Positions 16,818 through 25,867 of a stretch of 64,000 bases of DNA are shown one piece after another. This DNA comes from Bacillota bacterium (lineage in GTDB: Bacteria > Bacillota > Clostridia > Lachnospirales > Lachnospiraceae). Location: positions 1 through 64,000 of the forward strand of contig JAEZGK010000103.1 in assembly GCA_023437365.1 (NCBI GenBank), in the 5' to 3' direction. The notes beneath the pieces were generated by a model. That model was given only the letters and a program-made list of their open reading frames with translations, did not search any database and was not told the DNA's origin. Each line of letters begins with the position of its first letter. Positions within the stretch are counted from its first letter, which is position 1. A program made the translations under genes and the position numbers.

Positions 16818-18709
16818 TTAATTGGCTCCTCATTAATCATTCTTTCGATAATTATACTTTCTTTCTTCTTGTTGGTAGCTTGCCATTGCTTTCCGTTCAC
16901 AAACAATTGATCCTGCTTTTCAATTAGATATTTAAAATCCATCGTTCCTGATAAGGAATATTGGTTAACAGTAATCTGACTTGGACCAAATTCCGGTTTC
17001 TTCTGATAGGAGCAAAACCCTATTAAAGCATTTTTTATAGTTACATTCGTAGCAAATACCTTAGAACTATCCTTTGCACCAATACCGATCTGAACATAAT
17101 CAGTAATAATATTTTCCAGCGTTACTGTTGATCTTTCACCGGCACTGATAGCTTTATCGTGTATATTCTTAAAGGTTGTATTTTTAACGGTAAATGTACT
17201 TGTAGACACATCAAACCCATCATTTCCTGTTCCTTCAAAATGGCATCCATCAAAAACACCTGTAGAGAAATCCGAATCAAAAGCATCCTGGTAAGTATTT
17301 TTTATTGTACAATTATTTACCGTCGTATCGCTCTTAACTATATTGAGACCATCCTCTGAACGGTTGTTTATAAATTGACAATAAAACATATCCACATCTG
17401 ACTCATAAAAGGTTACCGCACCTGTTAAGTGCCAAATACCGCTGCTCACTTCTCCCAGATTGTCACATATCAAGTAATTAATCTTTGATCGGTTCCCTGC
17501 TTCTATGACAGCTAGACCTGCCGATTTACTATTATCTGTAGACGTGAACAGTACTGGTTCCTTCTCAGTTCCTTCTACAAATAAAGGTGATCGGCTTACT
17601 ATAAAGGAATTATTAGTCATATCAACCGTTTGACCTGCTTTTAGGTGAAATTCTTTCCCTTTCGGTATATACAGAGGTTTGTCTAAAACAACATAATCTC
17701 CCTCTAAAGTTACTATGTCATTATTCTCATTTATCATTGGAAATTCAGACATATTATCTTTGGTTCGTATTAATGTATTATTATATATTTCATCATTTTC
17801 CGGCATGAAGGGATTGATTTTTTGCTTCTTAATGATGTTACTCTCTTCATATTGATAGCATAAATATAAATCATTTACCTCGTAGTCCGTTGATACGATC
17901 GGTAGCTCGTAGGTTATATTCTCCGAAACCTCTGTATAAGCCGGTAATAGAGTATCCTTCCTGAAATTCGCCACTGTCTCTCCGTTCGCATTTAACACAC
18001 TCAACAGATTAATATTTAATATACTATTCGTACTTTCAACTTCCAATACCATATTACTATTATCTATCGAAACCATAAAAGCAAACAATCCCTGTACATC
18101 TTCCTGGGTCCCTGTTTCTTTGTTTATTCCATTAAACACGTAAGCAGTAAACTCTTGTTCCTTAGCCGGCTGTAAAGCAACGCTATCCTCCGGTTCTGCG
18201 ATAGGAGTAAGATAAGAAAGGGAATAATTCTTTCCTGAAACAGGAATGAATATTATGGTATCATATCCGGATTGAATTACATTCTCCGGACACTCCATTA
18301 CCAGATTGGAAATCATCTTTTCTTTACCCTCCACAATTTCAATCGTAGAGCTTACCTCTGTTCTTCCAATCTCTTCCGAAGCCTTAATAAATTTCACAAT
18401 ATATTTACCGCATAATACAACATCCCAGTAACGATCAAAGGATGTTTTTCCAAGTGTTACACTGATGCCACCCTTCTGTGCTAACGGAACGTAAACCTTA
18501 TGTATCATATTGGGGTCATATTTACTCAAATTCGTAATATCTGTCTGTAAGTATTTATCTGCCTCTGCTTTCTTGTCTATAACCTTTACGAGAAATATCG
18601 TTGCTATTACGCATATTATGAAAATTACGATAATCTGCCAAACATAAAGCCGCTTTCTCAATGGTTTTGTTTTTTCAACAATTGCTTTAGCTAAATTTGC
18701 TTTATTCAT
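16814..18709 (-). CDS. Membrane-anchored right-handed beta-helix protein
   Basis: 631 aa. One N-terminal TM helix (about residues 20-45) precedes a long extracellular part. Residues about 60-330 look like beta-sandwich material of no recognised family. From about 370, repeated rungs such as VNNCTIKNTYQDAFDSDFST, GVFDGCHFEGTGNDGFDVST and VKNTTFKNIHDKAISAGERS form a right-handed parallel beta-helix of the pectate-lyase-like type. Such domains usually bind or cleave polysaccharides or act as adhesins. AGGAG precedes the ATG. It lies between CotH and VTC genes and is expressed with them. The polysaccharide target is unknown. Confidence 0.82.
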   Translation of the reverse strand: MNKANLAKAIVEKTKPLRKRLYVWQIIVIFIICVIATIFLVKVIDKKAEADKYLQTDITNLSKYDPNMIHKVYVPLAQKGGISVTLGKTSFDRYWDVVLCGKYIVKFIKASEEIGRTEVSSTIEIVEGKEKMISNLVMECPENVIQSGYDTIIFIPVSGKNYSLSYLTPIAEPEDSVALQPAKEQEFTAYVFNGINKETGTQEDVQGLFAFMVSIDNSNMVLEVESTNSILNINLLSVLNANGETVANFRKDTLLPAYTEVSENITYELPIVSTDYEVNDLYLCYQYEESNIIKKQKINPFMPENDEIYNNTLIRTKDNMSEFPMINENNDIVTLEGDYVVLDKPLYIPKGKEFHLKAGQTVDMTNNSFIVSRSPLFVEGTEKEPVLFTSTDNSKSAGLAVIEAGNRSKINYLICDNLGEVSSGIWHLTGAVTFYESDVDMFYCQFINNRSEDGLNIVKSDTTVNNCTIKNTYQDAFDSDFSTGVFDGCHFEGTGNDGFDVSTSTFTVKNTTFKNIHDKAISAGERSTVTLENIITDYVQIGIGAKDSSKVFATNVTIKNALIGFCSYQKKPEFGPSQITVNQYSLSGTMDFKYLIEKQDQLFVNGKQWQATNKKKESIIIERMINEEPIK

Positions 18710-18735
18710 TGAGTTCTGCTCCTAATCATAAGAAC

Positions 18736-20577
18736 TTATTGTATTGAAATAGATTTTTGTGGCGTCAATCTGGTATCGTATATCAATGATAAATTATTGA
18801 AATTATCTATTGCTTCTCCCGGGATACTAAAAGAACACTCATTCACATCCCACTCCTTTGCACTCTTCAGAACAATCGGAAATTTTTCATTAAATAACTG
18901 AATAATAGAAGTATCACCTTGATTGATTCCCTCAATTGTAACATTTATCCAATTATTGTTCACTATTTTAAATTGATAGCTGTTATCTGCTTTATTAAAG
19001 GTAACTTGAACTACCGGGTCTTGCACATTTAATAACTCATTGATCTGATACCTTCTATTATAAACCCAGTCTAAATCCAAGTCATAATCCTCTGAATCTC
19101 GCTTTATAATAGTTTCAAAACGGTTAATCTGATCTTGATATCTTTCAATAAAGTAGGGAAATTCATCAGAATAATATAATAGGTATTTTTTATATACTTC
19201 GTTGCAATCAGTCTCAGTATACAGTTTGACATCATTTAAGAAGTCATAATTTATGGAAAAACGAGTGTATTCGAAAGCCAATTCATCATACGGTATCGGT
19301 TCAAGTAATCCGGTTACCGGATTATAATAATATCTGGAATTGTTCCAGGCTCTTCCATGCCATGCGCCAAACAAATCTCTTATTGCATTCAACCGAGTAT
19401 ATAAATCTACGTCAAATACATCTTCCATCTTTGCTTCTCCATCGAAGACTTTGTTCATCGCAGTAATTGCATATGCTGCATATCCTGAAAGAGTAGAAGA
19501 TGCTAAACTTTTCTTTTCCGAGAAAATCCCTATATTATCTGTAAGTAAATCAGTGGTCCTCGTATCACCGTCAAAATACGCTCTTCTTTCCCAATACAAA
19601 TCCTCAGAAATCTTGACAATAGGGCCTTCCCGCTTTAATGAATTCTCAATTACACGCTTTTCCATCGATTCTTCTAACGCATAAACTCCTTTGTATACCC
19701 CATTCACAAACACATCAGTAAAGTCGTAACGAAGTGCTACTCCACCCTGCTCACGATACATTTCATAGATCAAGTATTCCCATATTCCATTTCGAGTTTC
19801 GATAGGCTGAATTGAAAACTTCTGAAGCCCATTGATGCAATAATCTCCCTTTAGTTCAATTCGAAAAGAGCATTGATCTCCCTGTAAATGATCTGTCAAA
19901 TCACCTTTTAAACGAAGCTCTGCCTTATATTTCATACCGCCGGATTTCACATCAGCAGAAAAGCAGTCAGAATCATCGGTAAAAAGAATACCCAGATCTA
20001 TTGCTTCTTCTCTTTTCTTCTCAAGCTTGGCATAATCATCTTCATCAATATTTACTTCAAGTTGTTTGATTTCAAAATCAATCACATTCCCGTCACGATA
20101 TTGATCTGCAGCTTCGGCAGTTATAGTAAGTAAATCAGAATAGCCATACTCTCCATCACCATTGATTGGTGTTATAATAATTTTATCATAGCCTTTGGAA
20201 GCAATATAATCCGGTATCAAATGTAATATTGGCTTATATCCTTCTGAATCAGTAATATCAGCCCATTTGCCGCTGTTTATAACGATACTATTCGACTTTT
20301 GGCCATTTAAAAACTCTATTTGATAGGTATCGTTTGGACTAAGACATAATCTTAAATACTGATCGGTGGATTTCTTATCCATCACAAATATATGACCCTT
20401 TTGATTCGGCCAATCAATTATATTGGTTTGATTATATGCATCTGAAAGCTGTTGTATTTGATAGCCCTCTTTTCCATAATTAGACTCAATGATTGATAAA
20501 TAGAAAGCATAAGTTATCAATCCAATCACGATCAAAACACCAATGAAATTAAGCCATTTCCGCAATGCAAAATTCAT
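18736..20577 (-). CDS. CotH-family atypical protein kinase, membrane anchored
   Basis: 613 aa. An N-terminal TM helix (about 10-32) is followed by an outer domain and then a CotH kinase domain (about 180-480): LRLKGDLTDHLQGDQCSFRIEL, FTDVFVNGVYKGVYALEE, then the active-site block GAWHGRAWNNSRYYYN followed by PIPYDELAF. CotH proteins of Bacillus phosphorylate spore-coat proteins; those anchored outside and linked to DUF4956/VTC genes have no established substrate. The GGGGG purine run precedes the ATG. The order DUF4956, CotH, beta-helix, VTC suggests one functional unit at the cell surface. Confidence 0.85.
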   Translation of the reverse strand: MNFALRKWLNFIGVLIVIGLITYAFYLSIIESNYGKEGYQIQQLSDAYNQTNIIDWPNQKGHIFVMDKKSTDQYLRLCLSPNDTYQIEFLNGQKSNSIVINSGKWADITDSEGYKPILHLIPDYIASKGYDKIIITPINGDGEYGYSDLLTITAEAADQYRDGNVIDFEIKQLEVNIDEDDYAKLEKKREEAIDLGILFTDDSDCFSADVKSGGMKYKAELRLKGDLTDHLQGDQCSFRIELKGDYCINGLQKFSIQPIETRNGIWEYLIYEMYREQGGVALRYDFTDVFVNGVYKGVYALEESMEKRVIENSLKREGPIVKISEDLYWERRAYFDGDTRTTDLLTDNIGIFSEKKSLASSTLSGYAAYAITAMNKVFDGEAKMEDVFDVDLYTRLNAIRDLFGAWHGRAWNNSRYYYNPVTGLLEPIPYDELAFEYTRFSINYDFLNDVKLYTETDCNEVYKKYLLYYSDEFPYFIERYQDQINRFETIIKRDSEDYDLDLDWVYNRRYQINELLNVQDPVVQVTFNKADNSYQFKIVNNNWINVTIEGINQGDTSIIQLFNEKFPIVLKSAKEWDVNECSFSIPGEAIDNFNNLSLIYDTRLTPQKSISIQ

Positions 20578-20592
20578 TTATTAACCCCCATA

Positions 20593-21258
20593 TTACATAA
20601 AGGTACTATTAGATATAAAACTAGTTACAATGCCGGTATCGTTCTTTTTTAACTCATCGATTGCATCTTGTAGCTTTTGTACAGAAGAGAATTCTACGAT
20701 CAGCTGAGCATTCACAACACTGCCTTCATGATCAACTCTTCTTAAGGATGCGGAATTTGTATGCTTATTTATTGTTTTGAGTATTTGATCTATACTTAAT
20801 GCCGAGGAAATCACACTAAAATTAAAGGTATCCTGATTAAGATTGTTTCTATTGAGGAGGCCTTTGATAACAAGAACAAGAAGAATTATCAATCCTCCGA
20901 TTAATGTTAATCCTCTTAAATTAGCACCAAATCCTAATCCCACTGCAATACACAAGAATAGATATGCCAGTTCTTCAGGCTCTTTTAAAGCTGTCCTAAA
21001 ACGTACGATAGACAAAGCGCCTACTAAACCTAAGGAAAGTGCCAAGGAAGATTGAATAACAGATATTATCAATGTTGTACAGACAGTAATCAAAAAAAAG
21101 AGCTTACCGAATTGTTTTCTATTCGAAAATGTATTACCAAATTTAACAAATACCACATAAATTAATTGTGAGACGACTCCGGCTAATATTAAATTAACAA
21201 TTACACTCATAATATCAATCGTTGAGGATATTAATAAAAAGTCATAAATCTTCTGCAT
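20593..21258 (-). CDS. DUF4956 integral membrane protein
   Basis: About 221 aa with four TM helices in the N-terminal half and a C-terminal soluble domain of about 80 residues with a ferredoxin-like pattern. The conserved LGLVGALSIVRFRTALKEPEELAYLFL marker of DUF4956 is split here as LGLVGALSIVRF and RTALKEPEEL. I choose the ATG at 21258, with AAAGGATTG upstream, over an in-frame ATG 87 bases earlier without a site. It is the first gene of the four-gene module and probably its membrane partner; DUF4956 is often found next to VTC and CotH genes. Molecular function unknown. Confidence 0.85.
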   Translation of the reverse strand: MQKIYDFLLISSTIDIMSVIVNLILAGVVSQLIYVVFVKFGNTFSNRKQFGKLFFLITVCTTLIISVIQSSLALSLGLVGALSIVRFRTALKEPEELAYLFLCIAVGLGFGANLRGLTLIGGLIILLVLVIKGLLNRNNLNQDTFNFSVISSALSIDQILKTINKHTNSASLRRVDHEGSVVNAQLIVEFSSVQKLQDAIDELKKNDTGIVTSFISNSTFM

Positions 21259-21359
21259 AGTATCAATCCTTTCATAAAACCATAGTTTAACAAATAATAT
21301 TTCAAAATAATTTAAACATCTACTGTAATTTACTTTATTCGACATTTATGAATAAAAGA

Positions 21360-21437
21360 AATTGTAAACCACTTGTATTAAACTATACTACCTAGTTACG
21401 GCAGTTTCCGTATGGTCCTTACACATGGTTTACAATT
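21360..21437 (-). terminator. Long-armed inverted repeat between cupin and DUF4956 genes
   Basis: AATTGTAAACCA (21360-21371) is a perfect reverse complement of 21426-21437. A smaller TACGG/CCGTA hairpin sits in the loop, and on the minus strand TTTCTTTTATTC follows. It would separate the sugar-nucleotide genes from the DUF4956-CotH-VTC module. The 54-base loop is large for a classic terminator. Confidence 0.45.
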
Positions 21438-21522
21438 GCAATATCCTAGCTTTCACAAGCCTTATCACATTTTTAGAACATTTCGTAACATGAAGCACAC
21501 TTATACATAATTTATAACTCTA

Positions 21523-21882
21523 CTACGAGCTAAAGATATCCTTCTCACCGGATTCCAGTTCCACGCCATGATCATACATACTTACTAAAATTGTATGAGA
21601 AATAAAATAAAAATCATGATATACAAACTCGTTAATTAAAAACATATCACCTTTAGAAAAATTATATTTTTCTTCCTGATTATCTTTACTTACCGTTAAT
21701 TCAAGATCACCTTCAACAATAAAGAATGCTTCCTTATTTTTCTTATGGTAATGGCCACCGCGCCTTACTTCTGGCTTCGACTCTATTACATTGATCTGGT
21801 GAAAGCCATTATGAACCAGCTGTGTTAGATTTCCTCTGTCATCAGCAAATTCAAAATCCGGTTTTAGTATCCTTATCATCAT
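21523..21882 (-). CDS. Cupin sugar-isomerase-like protein (WxcM/FdtA family)
   Basis: 119-aa single-domain cupin. The pattern DDRGNLTQLVHNGFHQINVI, RRGGHYHKKNKEAFFIVEGD and FLINEFVYHDF matches dTDP-4-keto-6-deoxyhexose 3,4-ketoisomerases (FdtA/QdtA) and related acyltransferase-fused domains. The histidines in GGHYHKK are the expected metal or catalytic residues. Its start overlaps the stop of the flavoprotein gene by 4 bp. It could act on a keto intermediate of the dTDP sugar or the GDP-heptose made by neighbours. Isomerase versus epimerase activity cannot be settled from sequence. Confidence 0.8.
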   Translation of the reverse strand: MMIRILKPDFEFADDRGNLTQLVHNGFHQINVIESKPEVRRGGHYHKKNKEAFFIVEGDLELTVSKDNQEEKYNFSKGDMFLINEFVYHDFYFISHTILVSMYDHGVELESGEKDIFSS

Positions 21883-23129
21883 CTGTTCTCCATCTCTTCA
21901 ACCAATTGAAATGCATCATGCATGCATAAATCCATGTTATTATAATTCCAACGGCCCCATCTTCCCAGAAGTTCAAAACCTTCTACCTGATCAAAATAGG
22001 ATAAAATTTCTGTTCTGTTCTTCCGGTAGTTTTTATCATGAATCACATACGCAAAGTCAGTAAACTCTGTATCAATAATTCCTCTGAAGCCTAATTCCTC
22101 AGGTATCGTATTAGACTGTATAAGCGATTCATTCACTTCGAATTGATGACCGATAATTTCAAAGGATGCACTTCCCCTACCTTCGACCGGACATGCTTTT
22201 GATGACAATGAGCTTTGGTATCCAATGCGGTGGGCGCGATATTGATGAGAAGGAATGTATAACCATGAAATATCGGTTGGTGGACAATCAAAAAGTATTG
22301 TTGTCAGGCTATTATATTTTAAATCAGCAATCGACTCTGCTATGTTAGCCGGAAGCTCCATAGCCTTTGGCAGTAATGGTAAAGGTATCGTCGAAATTAC
22401 TCTATCGTAACCCGAATCCTCGTTCACGATCCACTGATCATTTTCTTTCTTTACCAGATTAACAGGATTATTATACTTAATATGAAGTCCTTCAGCGATT
22501 GCATTCACCATCGTCTGAATTCCTCCTTCTATCGGATAATAGAAAGTGGAATGAGGCATTTTACGCTCGCTGGGATTTTTCAGGAGCATAGAACGGATCA
22601 TTTCCTTTTTCGTTGGCAAAGGCATCTTTCCCTGCATCCATTGAGTTTCCATCTGCTCCAATGGATAAGCCCATATCTTCTCATTATATGGAAGCATATA
22701 ATAATTTGCGATTGCTTCTCCAAAATTCCAAACGATCCAATCTCTGAAATTATCAGGTTCAGGGCCTTCCTTAGATAAGATAAAATCATGAACACAATCC
22801 ACCGCATCCTCTATGTTAAGTTCACATAGAGATAATTCAAATGGATAAGAAATATATTGACCGTTAAAATAAATCTTCGCATTACGAACAGAATACTGCC
22901 ATTGATCCTTCGGAAGCAGTGAAAACATCCATTCCACTATTTTCTCATGTCTTGAATTAAAAATATGTCCACCATGCGGATCATATACATACCCGTTTGT
23001 AATTCGGGATTTAGCCAAACCACCGGGTTGGCTGCATCTTTCATAGATGGTTACATCATGACCTTTATCCTGTAATAATCTTCCGGCAGTAAGTCCTGAT
23101 ACTCCTGCACCTAAAATAGCATATTTCAT
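21879..23129 (-). CDS. FAD-dependent UDP-galactopyranose-mutase-like / amine-oxidase-type protein
   Basis: About 416-aa flavoprotein. The N-terminal Rossmann motif GAGVSGLTAGRLLQDKGHDV, the following ERCSQPGGLAKS, and the GYVYDPHGGHIFNSRHEKI segment resemble the UGM/protoporphyrinogen-oxidase-like proteins common in glycan loci. The typical LPYNEKIWAYP box is also present. True UGMs make UDP-galactofuranose; this clade often has undetermined sugar substrates. I start at the ATG at 23129, preceded by ATGGGGGT. It overlaps the cupin gene and lies just after gmhA, so it probably tailors the nucleotide-sugar made here. Confidence 0.78.
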   Translation of the reverse strand: MKYAILGAGVSGLTAGRLLQDKGHDVTIYERCSQPGGLAKSRITNGYVYDPHGGHIFNSRHEKIVEWMFSLLPKDQWQYSVRNAKIYFNGQYISYPFELSLCELNIEDAVDCVHDFILSKEGPEPDNFRDWIVWNFGEAIANYYMLPYNEKIWAYPLEQMETQWMQGKMPLPTKKEMIRSMLLKNPSERKMPHSTFYYPIEGGIQTMVNAIAEGLHIKYNNPVNLVKKENDQWIVNEDSGYDRVISTIPLPLLPKAMELPANIAESIADLKYNSLTTILFDCPPTDISWLYIPSHQYRAHRIGYQSSLSSKACPVEGRGSASFEIIGHQFEVNESLIQSNTIPEELGFRGIIDTEFTDFAYVIHDKNYRKNRTEILSYFDQVEGFELLGRWGRWNYNNMDLCMHDAFQLVEEMENR

Positions 23130-23134
23130 AAATA

Positions 23135-23788
23135 TTACCCCCATCGTTCACATTCTAAAATAGCACAAAGAAGATGATAGACGGCATTGTGCATATTTTG
23201 AATCTCATCCGTGATACCGGATGGGACACGAATAATGACATCAAAAAGATCATTCATCCTACCACCGTTTTTTCCGGTTAATGCTACCGTCTTTATTCCT
23301 AAAGCCTTTGCTACTATCCCTGCATTCAATACATTTTTTGAATTACCTGAAGTACTAATACCCAAAAAAACATCATTCACAGTCCCATAGCCTAAAACCT
23401 GTTGGGCATATATATTATCAGCTCCAATATCATTAATGATCGCAGTGATTAATGCTGTATGAGCTCCCAGATTGATTGCCGGAAATGCTCCCTGCAAAGA
23501 CTTTGCAAGTGCAATTCCTTCCTCGCCAAATTGCGCATATTTATTAATTTCATCCTCAGATAGATGTCTTGGCATAATAAAACCTTTCATAAGCTCGCCT
23601 ACGATATGATCAGAGTCAGCTGCGCTTCCGCCATTTCCACAGATCAGGAGTTTTCCACCGGTTGTGAAACTGCTGTATATCGTATCAAATGCCGCTACAA
23701 TTTCGCCTTCCATAGCTTCTAAAAACGGATATCTGGTAATATAATCAGCAATTATGTCCTTCGTAGTATTTTTCATAATATCTCCCAT
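23135..23788 (-). CDS. gmhA: Phosphoheptose isomerase-like SIS protein
   Basis: 217 aa with a SIS sugar-isomerase fold. CGNGGSAADSDHIVGELMKGF (about residues 50-70) and LGISTSGNSKNVLNAGIVAK are the GmhA signatures, with the Asp/His/Glu set expected for sedoheptulose-7-phosphate to D-glycero-D-manno-heptose-7-phosphate isomerisation. It is somewhat longer than E. coli GmhA (192 aa), with an insertion after the first motif (about 75-95). It lies between the flavoprotein and the 4,6-dehydratase genes, with hddA and hddC-gmhB following in the pathway direction. Confidence 0.88.
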   Translation of the reverse strand: MGDIMKNTTKDIIADYITRYPFLEAMEGEIVAAFDTIYSSFTTGGKLLICGNGGSAADSDHIVGELMKGFIMPRHLSEDEINKYAQFGEEGIALAKSLQGAFPAINLGAHTALITAIINDIGADNIYAQQVLGYGTVNDVFLGISTSGNSKNVLNAGIVAKALGIKTVALTGKNGGRMNDLFDVIIRVPSGITDEIQNMHNAVYHLLCAILECERWG

Positions 23789-23803
23789 CCCTGCTCAAAG
23801 TTT

Positions 23804-24814
23804 TTATCTATCCAGGTAGGAACCACCCATTTTAATTTTATTACGCCAATAATTTAGTAAATCTTCCATCGTCTGGTCAAAGGTATATTCAGGCTGCCAA
23901 CCGGTATGCTGTTTAAATTTAGTCGTATCAGGTACCTGCAGATCTGCATCAATCGGTCTAAGTCGAACCGGATCTGTCTCTACTTTGATATTCTCTGCGG
24001 TAGATAAGCTGATTAGTTTTTTAAGCATGTCTCCTACTGTGCATGTAAAGGAACCACCAATATTATAATAAGCTCCCTTTGTCGGATTGACAGTCACAAG
24101 CATATAATAAGCCTTTACTGCGTCGCGAACATCTGCCCAGGTTCTTAGGGAGTCCAGATTACCGGTTTTAACGATTGGCGGAATAATCCCCGCCTCGATT
24201 AGTGCAATTTGTTTCGCAAAGGTTGATTCTGCAAATACATCTCCTCGCCGAGGTCCTGTATGAGTAAACATTCTTGTTGTCATAACTGTCATATTATATG
24301 CTTCCGCATAATACCGTCCGACAAGATCAGTTCCAACCTTCGAAATCGCATACGGAGATGCCGGATGGAAAGTACATTCTTCATTAATTGGGAGCTTTTC
24401 CTTGGGTACACGTCCAAATACCTCCGAAGAAGCACAAACATGTATGATAGGATCTAATCCCAGAATGTGAATACTTTCCAGTAACCTGCAGGTTCCTAAA
24501 ATATTAGTATTCAGTGTATCAATCGGAGCTGTAAAGCTGGTAAGCGGATAACTCTGCGCTGCTAAATGGAAGATATAATCCGGTCTGACTTTTTCCAAAA
24601 CTAACATCAAAGAACCCTGATCATTTAAATCCCCATAATGAACAAATACACGGTCTTTATTATTAATTCGATCCATTAAGTGCGAAATATTATCCAGCGG
24701 GCTTCTCCATCTCTGCAAACCATGAATTTCCCAGTCTGTATTCTCAAGCAAATAGTCAGCCAAATGGGAGCCTACCATTCCTGTCATTCCTGTTATTAAT
24801 GCTTTTTTACTCAT
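23804..24814 (-). CDS. GDP-sugar 4,6-dehydratase (GMD family; candidate GDP-heptose dehydratase)
   Basis: 336-aa extended SDR enzyme. GMTGMVGSHLADYLL is the NAD(P)-binding glycine motif, RWRSPLDNISHL the GMD-type loop, CASSEVFG the S/S/E catalytic part, and YAISK the YxxxK pair. GDP-mannose dehydratases make the 4-keto-6-deoxy sugar. In Yersinia and Campylobacter a relative acts on GDP-heptose. Because the neighbours are heptose genes and no GDP-mannose genes are visible, GDP-heptose is the more likely substrate; this is inference. Its ATG overlaps the hddA stop by 4 bp. Confidence 0.85.
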   Translation of the reverse strand: MSKKALITGMTGMVGSHLADYLLENTDWEIHGLQRWRSPLDNISHLMDRINNKDRVFVHYGDLNDQGSLMLVLEKVRPDYIFHLAAQSYPLTSFTAPIDTLNTNILGTCRLLESIHILGLDPIIHVCASSEVFGRVPKEKLPINEECTFHPASPYAISKVGTDLVGRYYAEAYNMTVMTTRMFTHTGPRRGDVFAESTFAKQIALIEAGIIPPIVKTGNLDSLRTWADVRDAVKAYYMLVTVNPTKGAYYNIGGSFTCTVGDMLKKLISLSTAENIKVETDPVRLRPIDADLQVPDTTKFKQHTGWQPEYTFDQTMEDLLNYWRNKIKMGGSYLDR

Positions 24815-25866
24815 ACAGATACCTCCATTTGATTTTTCTGCTCTCTAATATCTTTAAATAAATCCACCTTTTGGTTATTGATATATTCTTCAGGCTTAAA
24901 ATATAATATTCTATTACCATAGTTCTCAAATTCAAAGGGTACGTGTAACATATCGCTTAATGCATTGATCACGTTGCATTGTTTATCCTTTTCAACATAA
25001 AAAAGAATAAAGCCACCACCGCCGGCTCCTAAAAGCTTTCCACCGAGCGCTCCGGCTTTTAACGCCTTATCATATATGGCATCAATGGAATCATTCGATA
25101 TTTGCTTCGTTATTGCACGCTTTATCTTCCAGGTATAATCAAGTAAACGCCCAAATTCATTGATATTACATTTGGATGCTAATACCTTTTCAGCCTCATC
25201 AACCAATGATTGAATCTCTTTTAATTCTTTTATTTTATCATGAGTGGCATCCTCCTGCTTTTTAGCTATTTCGCTGGAGGTACGGGAGAAGCCTGTAAAA
25301 AACAACAATAGATTATCATTTAATAAGGTTTTTCTGGCTTGTGACATGATAATCGGTTTTACTATAAAGCCCTCAGAGCTGAAGTTAATTCGATTAAAGC
25401 CTCCATAGGAAGCTGCGATCTGATCTTGAACTCCACCACTCTCCTGGCATAATGTTCTCTCTAAGTAGATTGCTTCCTTTGCCAAGGTTGATTTATCAAT
25501 ATACTGCCCCTTTAAAGCATGAAATGCACTTAACATACCTACAGCAAAAGAGCTGCTGCTTCCGATACCGGATCGTGCAGGCAAATCAGCCTCATAAACT
25601 ATTCTTAATTCGTGCATATCCAGATACTTCATTGCCTCGCGAACTGCTGGATGCTCTATTTCATCAACAGAATTCGTTCTTTCAATTTTAGCATATGTAA
25701 TCTGATTTGAGTAATCAAAGAAGCGCGGTAAATGTCTTACAGTGACATAACAATATTTATCAAATGTTGTTGATATTACACTTCCTCCGTGTTCCTCGTA
25801 AAAACCGGGGTAATCCGTTCCTCCGCCAAAGAAGGACATTCTAAATGGTGTTTGAGTAATTATCAT
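24811..25866 (-). CDS. hddA: D-glycero-D-manno-heptose 7-phosphate kinase (HddA-type GHMP kinase)
   Basis: About 351 aa. GHMP-kinase motifs are clear: TPFRMSFFGGGTDYPGF (N-terminal sugar-binding part), PARSGIGSSSSFAVGML (phosphate-binding loop, about residues 95-112) and GALGGKLLGAGGGGFILF near 280-297. These match HddA, which phosphorylates heptose-7-phosphate at C1 with alpha stereochemistry for the GDP pathway, and fucokinase-like relatives. The ATG at 25866, with AAGGAG seven bases upstream, is preferred over one ten codons earlier. It starts one base after the hddC-gmhB stop. Confidence 0.88.
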   Translation of the reverse strand: MIITQTPFRMSFFGGGTDYPGFYEEHGGSVISTTFDKYCYVTVRHLPRFFDYSNQITYAKIERTNSVDEIEHPAVREAMKYLDMHELRIVYEADLPARSGIGSSSSFAVGMLSAFHALKGQYIDKSTLAKEAIYLERTLCQESGGVQDQIAASYGGFNRINFSSEGFIVKPIIMSQARKTLLNDNLLLFFTGFSRTSSEIAKKQEDATHDKIKELKEIQSLVDEAEKVLASKCNINEFGRLLDYTWKIKRAITKQISNDSIDAIYDKALKAGALGGKLLGAGGGGFILFYVEKDKQCNVINALSDMLHVPFEFENYGNRILYFKPEEYINNQKVDLFKDIREQKNQMEVSV

Positions 25867-25867
25867 A

